Source of the DNA: Ornithinimicrobium faecis
GTDB lineage: Bacteria; Actinomycetota; Actinomycetes; Actinomycetales; Dermatophilaceae
DNA: 64,000 nucleotides
NCBI RefSeq assembly: GCF_023923225.1
Contig: NZ_CP099489.1
Coordinates: 2,356,001 to 2,420,000, forward strand
Direction: 5' to 3'
In this document: positions 43,818 to 52,960 of the stretch, in pieces
Layout: each line of letters starts with the position of its first letter
How positions within the stretch are numbered: the first letter of the stretch is position 1
Program-made: the position numbers and the translations under genes
The notes under the pieces: generated by a model
The model's input: the letters and a program-made list of their open reading frames with translations, nothing else
What the model was told of the DNA's origin: nothing
Database searches by the model: none

Positions 43818-45488
43818 TCAGAGGTACTGACCGGTGTTGCCGCGCTCCAGGGTGCGGCCCGGGGTGGTGCCGTCCTTGCCGGAGATGAGCGTGCGAATGT
43901 AGACGATCCGCTCGCCCTTCTTGCCCGAGATCCGCGCCCAGTCGTCGGGGTTGGTCGTGTTGGGCAGGTCCTCGTTCTCCTTGAACTCGTCAACGCACGC
44001 CTGCAGCAGGTGGTCGACCCGCAGCCCGTGGGACCCGGAGACCAGGAGGTCCTTGATGGCCATCTTCTTGCCGCGGTCAACAATGTTGTGGATCATCGCG
44101 CCCGAGTTGAAGTCCTTGAAATAGAGGATCTCCTTGTCACCGCCGGCATAGGTGACCTCAAGGAACTGGTTCTCGTCGATCTGCGCATACATCCGCTCGA
44201 CGGTGGCCGCGATCATCGCCTGCACGGTGGCCTCCCGGTCCCCGCCGTGCTCGGCCAGGTCATCCGGGTGCAGCGGGATGCCGGAGGTGAGGTATTTGCT
44301 GAAGATGTCCATGGCGCCCTCGGCGTCCGGCCGCTCGATCTTGATCTTCACATCGAGGCGGCCCGGCCGCAGGATCGCGGGGTCGATCATGTCCTCCCGG
44401 TTGGAGGCTCCGATGACGATGACGTTGTCCAGGCGCTCGACACCGTCGATCTCGGCCAACAGCTGCGGGACGATCGTGGTCTCCACGTCGCTGGACACGC
44501 CGGAGCCTCGAGTGCGAAAGAGCGATTCCATCTCGTCGAAGAAGACCACCACGGGCGTGCCCTCGCTGGACTTCTCCCGGGCGCGCTGGAAGATCGTGCG
44601 GATGTGCCGCTCGGTCTCGCCGACATACTTGTTGAGCAGCTCGGGGCCCTTGATGTTCAGGAAATAGCTGCTGACATCGTCGCGGCCGGTGCGCACCGCA
44701 GACTGCCGGGCGAGGCTGGCGGCGACCGCCTTGGCGATCAGCGTCTTGCCACAGCCGGGCGGGCCATAGAGCAGGACGCCCTTGGGCGGACGCAGCTCGT
44801 GCTCCTCATAGAGCTCGGTGTGCAGGAAGGGCAGTTCGACGGAGTCCTTGATCATCTCGATCTGCTTGGTGAGGCCGCCGATGTCCTCGTAGGAGATGTC
44901 GGGCACCTCCTCGAGCACCAGATCACTGACCTCGGACATGGCGATCCGCTCATAGACAAAGCCGGAACGGCTGTCCATCAGCAGCCCGTCACCCACCCGG
45001 TAGGGCGGCTCCAGGGAGCCGGCCACACGGCATACGCGCTCCTCGTCGCCGCGCACCAGGACGAGGACGCGGCCGTCCTCGAGGATCTCCTTGATCATGA
45101 CGACCTCGCCGGTGCGCTCGAACTCGGCGACCCCGACGATGGTCTGGGCGTCGTTGAGCAGGACCTCACGGCCCGGCTGGAGCGCCTCGCTCGGCACGTC
45201 CGAGATGGCCCGCACGCGGATCTTGCGCCCGGCGAACGAGATCTCGACGTTGCCATCCTCGTGCCGCTGCAGGACGGTGGCATAGCTCAGCGGCGGCTCG
45301 CCCATCGAGTCCAGGTCCTCCCGGAGCCGGACGATCTGAGCGCGCGCCTGACGCAGGGTGTCACTCAGCTTGTCGTTCTGACCCGTGACGCTGCCCAGGC
45401 GCGTCTCCAGGTGCAGGATGCGCTGCTCGAGCAGGCGGACGCGGGCATGGCCGGCGACGGCGGGACGGTCCTGGGGCTCTTCGGACAC
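43818..45488 (-). CDS. mpa: Proteasome-associated AAA+ ATPase Mpa/ARC
   Basis: 556 residues. N-terminal coiled coil (~15-65) that binds Pup, two OB domains (~70-190), then one AAA+ domain: Walker A GPPGCGKT (~237-244), Walker [12 protein letters not shown] (~312-318), sensor/arginine region with [15 protein letters not shown]. It ends with GQYL, the C-terminal tetrapeptide with penultimate Tyr that opens the PrcA gate. Hexamers unfold pupylated proteins into the 20S core. It is 10 kb away from prcBA here, as in other actinobacteria. Start ATG 45488 follows a leader of 31 bases after the trmI stop. Confidence 0.97.
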   Translation of the reverse strand: MSEEPQDRPAVAGHARVRLLEQRILHLETRLGSVTGQNDKLSDTLRQARAQIVRLREDLDSMGEPPLSYATVLQRHEDGNVEISFAGRKIRVRAISDVPSEALQPGREVLLNDAQTIVGVAEFERTGEVVMIKEILEDGRVLVLVRGDEERVCRVAGSLEPPYRVGDGLLMDSRSGFVYERIAMSEVSDLVLEEVPDISYEDIGGLTKQIEMIKDSVELPFLHTELYEEHELRPPKGVLLYGPPGCGKTLIAKAVAASLARQSAVRTGRDDVSSYFLNIKGPELLNKYVGETERHIRTIFQRAREKSSEGTPVVVFFDEMESLFRTRGSGVSSDVETTIVPQLLAEIDGVERLDNVIVIGASNREDMIDPAILRPGRLDVKIKIERPDAEGAMDIFSKYLTSGIPLHPDDLAEHGGDREATVQAMIAATVERMYAQIDENQFLEVTYAGGDKEILYFKDFNSGAMIHNIVDRGKKMAIKDLLVSGSHGLRVDHLLQACVDEFKENEDLPNTTNPDDWARISGKKGERIVYIRTLISGKDGTTPGRTLERGNTGQYL

Positions 45489-45519
45489 TTCGACTCCTCC
45501 GCGGTGGTGTCATTCCACC

Positions 45520-46599
45520 CTAGACGTCGTGGCCCCGATCGTCGTCCTCCTGCGCGGCCGCGTCCTCCTGTGCGGCGACGACTTTGTCGACGTCCTGGGT
45601 CAGGCCGCGGATCGTCCGGCGCACGCGCTTGTCGGACGTGACCCGCTCACCGACGTCCTCGGGGGTCCACTCCTCCTGCGGCGGGGTGTAGTCCTCCCCG
45701 TAGGCCCCGTGGTTCGGGCGGGTGCGCCGCACCGGTGCCGTGGTGTCGGGCGCGAGCCGGCGAGTGGTGAGCAGGAAGCCGGTGTGCCCGTGCATCCGGT
45801 GCTCCGGGCGGACCGAGAGCCCCTCCAGGTGCCAGCCGCGCACCATGGACTCCCAGGCCTGCGGCTCGGTCCAGCCGCCGTCCGTGCGGGCGGCCTCCGC
45901 CACGCGCGAGAGTTGGGTGGCGGTGGCGACATAACAGATCAGGACGCCGCCGGGGGCCAGCGCGTCCCCCACGACCTCCAGGCAGTCCCAGGGGGCCAGC
46001 ATGTCGAGCACGACCCGGTCGATGCTGCCCGGTTCGACGGTCTGTGGCAGGGCCTCCACCAGGTCGCCGACGGTGACGGTCCACGCCGGGTGGTCGTCCC
46101 CGAAAAAGATGCGGGCGTTGCCCCGGGCGATCTCGGCGAAGTCCTCGCGGCGCTCGAAGCTGAACAGCTGACCCCCATCACCGACGGCTCGCAGCAGGGA
46201 GAGGCTGAGCGCGCCGGACCCGACCCCCGCCTCGACGACGCGGGCGCCGGGGAAGATGTCGGCCATCGTCACGATCTGCCCGGCGTCCTTGGGATAGACC
46301 ACCTGCGCACCGCGCGGCATGGACAGCACATAGTCCGGGAGCAGTGGCCGCAGGGCGAGATACTCCGCCCCCGAGCTGTGCGCGACGACCGAGCCATCCG
46401 GCATACCGATCAGGTCGTCGTGCTTGATGTGGCCGCGGTGGGTGTGGAACTGTTTCCCGGCCTCGAGCGCGATGGTGTGCAGGCGACCGCGCGCGTCGGT
46501 GAGTTGCACGCGGTCCCCCACTCGGAACGGGCCGCGGCGCAGGGCAGCGCCGGTGGGGTCCAGCTCGGTGGGCTGAGAGGCAGGCTGGGGGTCAGTCAC
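45520..46599 (-). CDS. trmI: tRNA (adenine-58-N1)-methyltransferase TrmI
   Basis: 359 residues. N-terminal beta domain (FRVGDRVQLTDARGRLHTIALEAGKQFHTHRGHIKHDDLIG), then the SAM-binding Rossmann fold: VYPKDAGQIVTMADIFPGARVVEAGVGSGALSLSLLRAVG with motif I EAGVGSG, and DRVVLDMLAPWDCLEV (motif IV). It methylates A58 in tRNA. The tail (~310-359) is charged and variable. I use GTG 46599: TAGACT ends 8 bases upstream and the longer frame lacks resemblance to the family. Its location just upstream of mpa is conserved in actinobacteria. Confidence 0.94.
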   Translation of the reverse strand: MTDPQPASQPTELDPTGAALRRGPFRVGDRVQLTDARGRLHTIALEAGKQFHTHRGHIKHDDLIGMPDGSVVAHSSGAEYLALRPLLPDYVLSMPRGAQVVYPKDAGQIVTMADIFPGARVVEAGVGSGALSLSLLRAVGDGGQLFSFERREDFAEIARGNARIFFGDDHPAWTVTVGDLVEALPQTVEPGSIDRVVLDMLAPWDCLEVVGDALAPGGVLICYVATATQLSRVAEAARTDGGWTEPQAWESMVRGWHLEGLSVRPEHRMHGHTGFLLTTRRLAPDTTAPVRRTRPNHGAYGEDYTPPQEEWTPEDVGERVTSDKRVRRTIRGLTQDVDKVVAAQEDAAAQEDDDRGHDV

Positions 46600-46607
46600 A
46601 GCCGATG

Positions 46608-46613
46608 AGTCTA
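46608..46613 (-). promoter_or_regulatory. Predicted -10 element of trmI
   Basis: TAGACT ending eight bases before the GTG start, no SD present. Confidence 0.45.
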
Positions 46614-46651
46614 GGTGCCACTGCCGTATGCCGTGGCCTCCGTGGTCCTGA

Positions 46652-47755
46652 TCACAGGTCGGAGGCGCGCACGACCCCGTGGACGTGCCCATCACTGTCT
46701 TGCACCGCGACCAGTGGCAGGTGGTCGGTCTGGATCGCGATGACCACGTCCGTCATGTCGTCCTCGGGCGCGGCCGGCACCACCCAGCCCGCAGGCAGGT
46801 GCTGGAGCACAGTGCTCACCGGGGTGGTCGACCACGCCTCGCGGGGCACCGAGTTGAGCGCGGCGGGGTCCAGCACCCCGACGGGCCGGCCGTCTGAGTC
46901 GGTGCCCATCACCAACTGTCCCGCTGGCGGCGGGAGCTGGGTGAGAGTGCTGTCGGCCGGCACCGTCATGACCGGCGTGAGGTAGTCCCGGACCCGCACA
47001 GACTCCAGCCGTCGCCGGGCGTGGCCCACCTTGATCGCGTCGCTGGCCCCGAACCAGAGGAAGCCGCCGAGGACCACCAGCCACAGGACGTTGGTCATCT
47101 GGAGCTCCTGGCCCGCGAGCCAGGGGCGCCCCAGCAACCACCAGGCGACGGCGACCACCACGAGACGGCCGCTCCAGCCGGCCACGATCATGCCCAGGGC
47201 TCGGCTGCCGGTGATCTTCCAGACGAGCGAGTCCACCAGGAAGCCACCGTCCAGGGGCAGCCCTGGCAGCAGGTTGAAGGCCGCCACGAAGGCGTTGGCC
47301 CAGGTGAACCCCGCCGCGAGCAGGAAGGCGATGGTCTGTGTCTCTGTCTCGATCTGTTGCAGCCACAGCCACCCGAGGCCGGCCAGACCGGCGTTGGCCA
47401 GGGGGCCGGCGATGGCGACGAGGGCACTGCGCCCGGCGGTGCTGTCGCGACTGTCGTATGCCGTGTGGCCGCCCCAGAAGTCGGCCACCACCCGGCTGAC
47501 GACATAACCACAGGCCTGACCCACCAGTGCGTGCGCGGCCTCGTGCACCAGGACGGAGACCAGCAGCAGGAGCGCGAAGGCGCCGGCCACCAGATAGGCC
47601 CAGGCACCCAGGTCGGGCAGGACGTTTTGCACGACCGGCCCGAAGAGCACGACGATGACGCCGGCAACCAGGAACCAGCTGCGGCCGATGTAAACAGGGG
47701 CGCCAGCGAGTCGGCCGATGCGCCACCCGGGCGCCTTGGTCGAGGGCGCTGTCAT
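46652..47755 (-). CDS. M50 site-2 protease with C-terminal CBS domains
   Basis: 367 residues. Intramembrane zinc metalloprotease: HEAAH (H71, E72, H75) in the second helix group and NLLPGLPLDGG (D169) as third ligand; six helices to ~240, then two CBS-like domains (~255-365) that may bind adenosyl nucleotides and regulate. Family members cleave anti-sigma factors or membrane substrates. ATG 47755 follows TAGTGT by 6 bases, leaderless pattern. It has 52 bases before trmI on the same strand, holding a copy of GTATGCCGTG. Confidence 0.92.
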   Translation of the reverse strand: MTAPSTKAPGWRIGRLAGAPVYIGRSWFLVAGVIVVLFGPVVQNVLPDLGAWAYLVAGAFALLLLVSVLVHEAAHALVGQACGYVVSRVVADFWGGHTAYDSRDSTAGRSALVAIAGPLANAGLAGLGWLWLQQIETETQTIAFLLAAGFTWANAFVAAFNLLPGLPLDGGFLVDSLVWKITGSRALGMIVAGWSGRLVVVAVAWWLLGRPWLAGQELQMTNVLWLVVLGGFLWFGASDAIKVGHARRRLESVRVRDYLTPVMTVPADSTLTQLPPPAGQLVMGTDSDGRPVGVLDPAALNSVPREAWSTTPVSTVLQHLPAGWVVPAAPEDDMTDVVIAIQTDHLPLVAVQDSDGHVHGVVRASDL

Positions 47756-47761
47756 GCGGCA

Positions 47762-47767
47762 ACACTA
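47762..47767 (-). promoter_or_regulatory. Predicted -10 element of the M50 protease gene
   Basis: TAGTGT ending six bases before the ATG. Confidence 0.45.
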
Positions 47768-47822
47768 TCCGCGGGAAGCTCGAGCCTGTGGATGCGGTCG
47801 GGGCAGCGTCAGTGGTCTTGCC

Positions 47823-47828
47823 TAGGGT
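47823..47828 (+). promoter_or_regulatory. Predicted -10 element of the RecB-like gene
   Basis: TAGGGT ending seven bases before ATG 47836. The region between this and the M50 promoter is only about 55 bases. Confidence 0.45.
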
Positions 47829-47835
47829 GCAGGTC

Positions 47836-48723
47836 ATGACGCCAGCACTGTCGCCCAGCCGGGCCTCCGACTTCATGCAGTGCCCGTTGCTGTATCGCTT
47901 CCGCGTCGTGGACCGGCTGCCGGAGCCCCCCAGTGCTGCGGCTGCCCGCGGGACCCTGGTCCACGCGGCCCTGGAGCGCGTCTTCGACCTGCCTGCTCCG
48001 GAACGCACCGCGGAGGCCACGATCGCGCTGCTGCCCGGCGAGTGGGCTCGGTTGGTGCAGGAGGAGCCCGAGCTGGCCTCCCTGCTGAGCGGTGCCGAGC
48101 CAGCAGAGGTCGATGCAACGGCCGTCGACAATCTGCCGGACGAGACCGCGTGGTTTGCCGAGGCGGCCGGTTTTGTACGGACCTGGTTCACCCTGGAGGA
48201 TCCGACCCGGCTTGAGCCCGCCGAGCGTGAGCTCTATGTCGAGGCCGAGGTCGACGGCCTGGTCATGCGCGGCTATGTCGATCGCCTCGACGTGGCCCCT
48301 GATGGGCGACTGCGGGTGGTCGACTACAAGACCGGCCGGTCCCCCTCAGAGCTGTGGGAGGGCAAGGCGCTCTTCCAGATGAAGTTCTATGCCCTGGTGC
48401 TCTGGCGCACCCGCGGTGTCATCCCGACGCTGCTCCAGCTGGTCTATCTGCGGGACGGGCAGATCCTGCGCTATGCCCCTGACGAGCACGAGCTGGTCGC
48501 GACCGAGCGCAAGATCAAGGCGCTGTGGCGGGCCATCGAGACGGCCGCCGACACCGGTGACTGGCGCCCGCGACGCAGCAAGCTGTGCTCGTGGTGCCAC
48601 CACAAACCGATCTGCCCGGCGTGGGGTGGCACACCACCACCGCTGCCGGTGGATGCCGAGACGCGCGCCCTGGATCCGCGAGCCACGGGCCGGGCAGAGC
48701 CGGCCGATGACGCGGACGAATGA
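47836..48723 (+). CDS. RecB-family exonuclease with 4Fe-4S cysteine set
   Basis: 295 residues. PD-(D/E)xK nuclease of the AddB/RecB C-terminal type (PDDEXK_1): SPSRASDFMQCPLLYRFRVV supplies Cys 1, RGTLVHAALERVF the conserved His, and LRVVDYKTG the catalytic Asp/Lys. Three more cysteines, LCSWCHHKPICPAW, complete a Cys4 cluster of the sort that holds an iron-sulfur centre in AddB and Cas4. It lacks a helicase domain and is probably a stand-alone repair nuclease. I use ATG 47836 with the -10 element, not the upstream frame opening at 47788. Confidence 0.92.
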   Translation: MTPALSPSRASDFMQCPLLYRFRVVDRLPEPPSAAAARGTLVHAALERVFDLPAPERTAEATIALLPGEWARLVQEEPELASLLSGAEPAEVDATAVDNLPDETAWFAEAAGFVRTWFTLEDPTRLEPAERELYVEAEVDGLVMRGYVDRLDVAPDGRLRVVDYKTGRSPSELWEGKALFQMKFYALVLWRTRGVIPTLLQLVYLRDGQILRYAPDEHELVATERKIKALWRAIETAADTGDWRPRRSKLCSWCHHKPICPAWGGTPPPLPVDAETRALDPRATGRAEPADDADE

Positions 48724-48748
48724 CAGTGCAGAGGTCGGACGCTGAGAC

Positions 48749-49432
48749 TCAGTGATGGCCCCGCAGGGGCTGGGTGAGCGTCATCAGATCCCCGAGCCGC
48801 TTTCCCTCCAGGCCCGGGACGGTGACCATCCCAGGCACCTCGGGGACCGGCACGACGTGAGGCACGGCGATGGTGGGGACTCCGGCCGCGGTCGCCGAGC
48901 GGACGCCCGTCGGCGAGTCCTCCACCGCGATGCAGTCAGCCGGCGTGACGCCGAGCCGCTCGGCCGCGAGCAGGTAGGCATCCGGCGAGGGCTTGCCGTG
49001 CACCACCTGGTCGCCGGTCACCACGGCCGCGAAGGTCCCCGCCGGCACGCTCTCGAGCAACACCTCAGCTAGCGGTGCCCAGGACATGGTGACCAGAGCG
49101 CACGGGACACCGAGCCCGGCACAGTCTTCGAGGAGCTCGCGCGCTCCGGGGCGCCACGGCATACGCTCTCGGGTCCGTGCGACCACCCCGGCGAGGAGGA
49201 TCTCCACCACCTCGTGCGGCGTGCCGGTGACGGGCGTGCGGGCCAGGATGATCTCCGCCGACCGGAGCAGGCTGTTGCCCACCAACTCGACCGCGTCCTC
49301 ATGGGTCCAGGTGCCCCCGGCCTCCGCGATCAGATCAGTCTCGACCGCCATCCAGTAGGGCTCGGTGTCGATCAGCGTGCCGTCCATGTCCCACAGCACC
49401 GCCGCGGGCAGGGTCAACTGGTCACGTGTCAC
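48749..49432 (-). CDS. HAD-superfamily phosphatase (beta-phosphoglucomutase-like)
   Basis: 227 residues. Motif I WDMDGTLIDTEPYW (catalytic Asp pair), motif II in VTMSW, motif III Lys in VVHGKPSPDAYL, motif IV EDSPTGVRSATAAG. A C1 helical cap lies between motif I and II. It dephosphorylates a small sugar or nucleotide phosphate; substrate unknown. GTG 49432 with TAGCAT ending 7 bases upstream gives the family N-terminus; the much longer frame overlaps the PAC2 gene's 5' part. Its divergent neighbour is the PAC2-family gene. Confidence 0.88.
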   Translation of the reverse strand: MTRDQLTLPAAVLWDMDGTLIDTEPYWMAVETDLIAEAGGTWTHEDAVELVGNSLLRSAEIILARTPVTGTPHEVVEILLAGVVARTRERMPWRPGARELLEDCAGLGVPCALVTMSWAPLAEVLLESVPAGTFAAVVTGDQVVHGKPSPDAYLLAAERLGVTPADCIAVEDSPTGVRSATAAGVPTIAVPHVVPVPEVPGMVTVPGLEGKRLGDLMTLTQPLRGHH

Positions 49433-49439
49433 ACGAAGG

Positions 49440-49445
49440 ATGCTA
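49440..49445 (-). promoter_or_regulatory. Predicted -10 element of the HAD gene
   Basis: TAGCAT ending seven bases before the GTG; no SD present. Confidence 0.4.
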
Positions 49446-49565
49446 ACGACCTGCGCTCGCGGGAGGCACGCTCGGGGCCACCTGCAGACCCGAGAGGGCC
49501 ACGTGCGCGGCTTTCGGGTCGAAGACTCGTAGGCTGGCGACGACCTGTTGAACCGGAGGCTGATC

Positions 49566-50417
49566 ATGATTGATGTGCGGAACGTGCCGGAGTTGAACGA
49601 TCCCATCGTCATCGCGGCCTTTGAGGGCTGGAATGACGCCGGGGAGAGCGCGACGAGGGCTGTCGAGCACCTGGTGCGGGTCTGGGACGCCAAGGTCATG
49701 GCCGTGATGGACCCCGAGGACTACTACGACTTCCAGGTCAACCGGCCGCGGGTCAGCCTGGTCAACGGCACCCGACAGCTGACCTGGCCGACCACACGGG
49801 TGCTGGTGGCACGCGACACACCGCTGGGCCGGGACGTGATCCTGGTGCTCGGCATCGAGCCATCCATCCGCTGGCGCAGCTATGTCTCGGAGATCATGTC
49901 GCTCGCGGTGGACCGTGGGGCGACCCTCCTGGTGACCCTCGGCGCACTGCTGGCCGACGTGCCGCACAGCCGACCGATCCCGGTCTCGGTCACCTCCGAG
50001 GATTCTGACCTGCGCGAGCTGCACGACGTGGAACGCAGCACCTATGAGGGTCCGAGCGGCATCGTGGGAGTGCTCATGGACCAGGCCAGCCAGTCCGACA
50101 TGCCTGGCCTGTCGGTGTGGGCCGCGGTGCCGCACTATGCCGGCGGCCCGCCCTCACCCAAGGCGACGCTGGCCCTGATCGGGCGCCTCGAGGAGCTGCT
50201 GGGCTGTGTGATCGACGAGGGCGAGCTGACCGAGGAGTCACGTGCCTGGGAGCGCGGCGTCGATGAGCTCGCTGCCTCCGACGAAGAGGTCGCGGAGTAT
50301 GTCGAGTCGCTCGAGGAGGCGCAGGACACCGCGGAGCTGCCCGAGGCCAGTGGCGACGCCATCGCGCGCGAGTTTGAGAAGTATCTGCGACGTCGGGGCG
50401 GTCACGAGGCCGGGTGA
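49566..50417 (+). CDS. PAC2-family (proteasome assembly chaperone-like) protein
   Basis: 283 residues. The PAC2 domain (~15-240) shows IAAFEGWNDAGESATRAVEHL, YDFQVNRPRVSLVNGTRQLTWP, RDVILVLGIEPSIRWRSYV, VTLGALLADVPHSRP and STYEGPSGIVGVL, typical of the actinobacterial family; the tail is acidic (ELAASDEEVAEYVESLEEAQ). Named for similarity to eukaryotic proteasome assembly chaperones; a proteasome role here is untested. ATG 49566 has GGAGG eight bases upstream. A TAGGCT at about 49530 could be its -10, giving a ~25-base leader. It is downstream of and divergent from the HAD gene. Confidence 0.9.
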   Translation: MIDVRNVPELNDPIVIAAFEGWNDAGESATRAVEHLVRVWDAKVMAVMDPEDYYDFQVNRPRVSLVNGTRQLTWPTTRVLVARDTPLGRDVILVLGIEPSIRWRSYVSEIMSLAVDRGATLLVTLGALLADVPHSRPIPVSVTSEDSDLRELHDVERSTYEGPSGIVGVLMDQASQSDMPGLSVWAAVPHYAGGPPSPKATLALIGRLEELLGCVIDEGELTEESRAWERGVDELAASDEEVAEYVESLEEAQDTAELPEASGDAIAREFEKYLRRRGGHEAG

Positions 50418-50474
50418 CCGGTCAGCCGACACCATCGATGAGCCGGGTGACGGTCAGTCGACACCATCGATCAG
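50410..50474 (+). repeat. 32-bp tandem duplication at the glycosyltransferase 3' end
   Basis: Two copies (50410-50442 and 50443-50474) of CCGGGTGAC, then (C)GGTCAG, then (C/T)CGACACCATCGAT, then (GAG/CAG). The second copy holds the last codons and stop of the minus-strand glycosyltransferase gene; the first is a non-coding echo of that end. Confidence 0.75.
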
Positions 50475-51590
50475 TCCGCGCAGGCGGGCGCCGAGCACGT
50501 CCCAGTTCCAGCGGGTCTGCACCCACTCACGACCGGCCGCGCCCATCCGAGCGGCAAGCTCGCGGTCACCGAGGATCGTCACCACAGCCTCGGCCAGCTC
50601 CTCGATCTGCCGGCCGTTGACCACCAGTCCCGTCTCTCCCTGCACCACGGTCTCCGGTGCCCCACCGGAGGTGCCGGCGATCACCGGGACTCCCGCCGCA
50701 GCGGCCTCGAGATAGACCACGCCCAGTCCCTCCACATCGAGGCCGCCCCCGCGCGTGCGACACGGCATGGCGAACAGGTCCGGCATGGCATAGTGCGCTG
50801 CGATCTCGTCCGAGGCGACTCGACCGGTGAACAGGACGTCATCATCGACGCCGTGCTTGGCCGTCAGGGCACGCAGTCTCTTCTCATAGCGTCCCTCCCC
50901 CGCGATCACGAGGATGGCCCCCGGGACCTGGGCCCGGATGGCGGGGAGGGCACGGATCAGGCTGTCGGCCCCCTTGCGAGGGACCAGGCGGGACAGACAC
51001 AGGATGACCGGCCGGTCCCCGAGGCCATAGCGCTCGCGCAGGGCCGCGCGGGCGGCCGGGTCGGGCCGGAAGACGTCACTCTCGACGCCCGAGGGAAGGT
51101 TGGCTGTTGCTCCAGCCCTGTTGAAGGCCCCCGCCAGGCGCCGGTTGGTGTATTCGCTGACGTAGGTGATCACGTCAGCGCCGCTCGCGATCCGCGCCAG
51201 CAGTTGCCGCGTCCCGGGCGACATCCACCACCCGACCTCATGACCGTGCGTGGAGGCGATCACTCGTTGGGCTCCGGCCTGCCGCAGTTTCGGAGCCATC
51301 AGTCCCAGGGGCGCTGCCGCCCCGAACCAGACGGTCTCGATCCCGCGGGTGCGCACGATGTCTGCCGCCTGGCGGACCACGTCCGGTGTGGGCGTCATCA
51401 TCGTGTGCCTGGAGCGCAGCACCTCGTAGGGCTGCTCTGCGTCGAACGCCGCGGTGTCGGCCTGGTGATAGCTCGAGGTGAAGACCGTGAGGTCCTCAGC
51501 GGGCAGGGTCGCCGCAAAGTTGTGCAGATAGCTCTGGATGCCACCGTGGCGCGGCGGGAAGTCGTTGGTGACCAGCAGGGTGCGACGCAC
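50454..51590 (-). CDS. GT4 glycosyltransferase, PimB-like
   Basis: 378 residues, GT-B fold. N-terminal RTLLVTNDFPPRHGGIQSYLHNFAATL with the glycine-rich acceptor site, THGHEVGWWMSPGTRQLL, then the C-terminal donor domain with LCLSRLVPRKGADSLIRAL, IAGEGRYEKRLRAL, GGGLDVEGLGVVYLEAAAAGVPVIAGTSGGAPETV (E-x7-E motif). The N-terminus resembles the mannosyltransferase PimB that adds the second mannose to phosphatidylinositol mannosides, and the position beside mshC is shared with mycobacteria and corynebacteria. GTG 51590 begins 4 bases after the mshC stop, so the two are co-transcribed. Confidence 0.88.
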   Translation of the reverse strand: MRRTLLVTNDFPPRHGGIQSYLHNFAATLPAEDLTVFTSSYHQADTAAFDAEQPYEVLRSRHTMMTPTPDVVRQAADIVRTRGIETVWFGAAAPLGLMAPKLRQAGAQRVIASTHGHEVGWWMSPGTRQLLARIASGADVITYVSEYTNRRLAGAFNRAGATANLPSGVESDVFRPDPAARAALRERYGLGDRPVILCLSRLVPRKGADSLIRALPAIRAQVPGAILVIAGEGRYEKRLRALTAKHGVDDDVLFTGRVASDEIAAHYAMPDLFAMPCRTRGGGLDVEGLGVVYLEAAAAGVPVIAGTSGGAPETVVQGETGLVVNGRQIEELAEAVVTILGDRELAARMGAAGREWVQTRWNWDVLGARLRGLIDGVD

Positions 51591-51594
51591 GGGA

Positions 51595-52866
51595 TCAGAG
51601 GCTGACGCCCAGCAGGGCATCGATGGCAGCGACGATCGTGGCCCGGTCTCCGCCGGCACCGCCGCGAGCCCACTCATCGACCGATCGCAGCGCGGCTGGG
51701 GCATTCAGGTCGTCAGCAAGGGCGGCGCGGATCTCCGCCACCACGGGCACTGGCTCGCTCTCCCGTTCTTCGCCGTGCTGGTCGGGAGTGGCCTGGTCCC
51801 CGGCCACCGCAGCACGCCAGGCGGCCAACCGTTCCACCGCCGACCGCAGGATCTCGTCGGTCCAGTCCCACGGCTCGCGGTAGTGCTGGCCCAGCAGCGC
51901 CAGCCGGATGGCCATCGGGTCGACGCCGTCGCGCCGCAGCGCCGAGACGAGGACGAGGTTGCCCTTGGACTTGCTCATCTTCTCGCCGTCCAGCCCCACC
52001 ATGGCCTGGTGCACATACGTGCCCGCAAACGGCTGCCCGGTCAGCGCCCGCGCCTGGACCGCGCTCATCTCGTGGTGCGGGAAGATCAGGTCCGTCCCGC
52101 CGCCCTGGATCGCGAAGCTCTCGCCCAGGTAGCGCAGGGCGATCGTGGTGCACTCGATGTGCCAGCCGGGCCGTCCATCGCCCAGATCCGCTCCGTCCCA
52201 GTGCGGTTCACCCTTGCGGTGGGCGCGCCAGAGCAACGGGTCGAAGGCGTCACGCTTGCCCTCCCGCTGGGGGTCTCCCCCACGCTCGGCAAAGACTTCG
52301 GTCATCTGGTCCCGGCTCCAGCCGGACACGCTGCCGAAGCTGGGCTGGGTGGCGAGGTCGAGATAGACGTCCTGCCCCACGTCCCCTGCGCCGGTGGTCT
52401 CGATGGGCAGGCTGTATGCCGTGCCAGTCGCCAACAGTTGTTGCACGGCCGTCACGTCATCCGGGATGCCCTCGACAGCCCCGACGTAGTGCTGCGGAGC
52501 GAGGACGCGCAGTGCCTCCATGTCCTCGCGGAACAGATCAATCTGCCCTGCTGCGAGGTCCTGCCAGTCGAGTCCGTCCCGCTCGGCACGCTCGAGCAGC
52601 GGCTCGTCCACGTCCGTCACGTTCTGGACATAGGTGACGTCCAGGCCGGCGTCCTGCCAGACCCGCACCACGAGGTCAAACGTGACGTAGGTGGCTGCGT
52701 GCCCCATGTGCGTCGCGTCGTAGGGGGTGATGCCACAGACATAGAGGCCGGCCTTGCCGCCCTCGGGGTGCACCACCTGGGGCACGCCCGTCGCGGAGTC
52801 CTGGACCCGGAGCGGGCCCCCGTGTCCGGGGATGTCTGGCACGGCGGCACTGTTCCACGTCTTCAC
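51595..52866 (-). CDS. mshC: L-cysteine:glucosaminyl-inositol ligase MshC
   Basis: 423 residues. Paralogue of cysteinyl-tRNA synthetase with the catalytic core only: [21 protein letters not shown] (HIGH-like, Zn-binding C44), [11 protein letters not shown] (Zn Cys/His), [11 protein letters not shown] (Zn His) and the KMSKSKGN loop (~293-300). It ligates cysteine to GlcN-Ins in mycothiol synthesis. GTG 52866 lacks an SD; TAGGCT ends seven bases upstream and a palindrome stands in the spacer, so it is likely regulated. Downstream comes the PimB-like gene. Confidence 0.95.
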   Translation of the reverse strand: MKTWNSAAVPDIPGHGGPLRVQDSATGVPQVVHPEGGKAGLYVCGITPYDATHMGHAATYVTFDLVVRVWQDAGLDVTYVQNVTDVDEPLLERAERDGLDWQDLAAGQIDLFREDMEALRVLAPQHYVGAVEGIPDDVTAVQQLLATGTAYSLPIETTGAGDVGQDVYLDLATQPSFGSVSGWSRDQMTEVFAERGGDPQREGKRDAFDPLLWRAHRKGEPHWDGADLGDGRPGWHIECTTIALRYLGESFAIQGGGTDLIFPHHEMSAVQARALTGQPFAGTYVHQAMVGLDGEKMSKSKGNLVLVSALRRDGVDPMAIRLALLGQHYREPWDWTDEILRSAVERLAAWRAAVAGDQATPDQHGEERESEPVPVVAEIRAALADDLNAPAALRSVDEWARGGAGGDRATIVAAIDALLGVSL

Positions 52867-52873
52867 GCCTCGG

Positions 52874-52897
52874 AGCCTAATGCGTCACGGTGACGCA
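52874..52897 (-). promoter_or_regulatory. Predicted mshC promoter with embedded palindrome
   Basis: TAGGCT (52879-52874) is the -10-type element. Right upstream, TGCGTCAC-G-GTGACGCA (52881-52897, 8-bp perfect arms) lies where the -10/-35 spacer would be. A repressor bound there would block RNA polymerase. Confidence 0.5.
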
Positions 52898-52960
52898 ACG
52901 GCATCGGAGGGTCGCCTCACCACAGGGGTTACCGCGCCACAGCTCTCCCCACGCGTTGCC

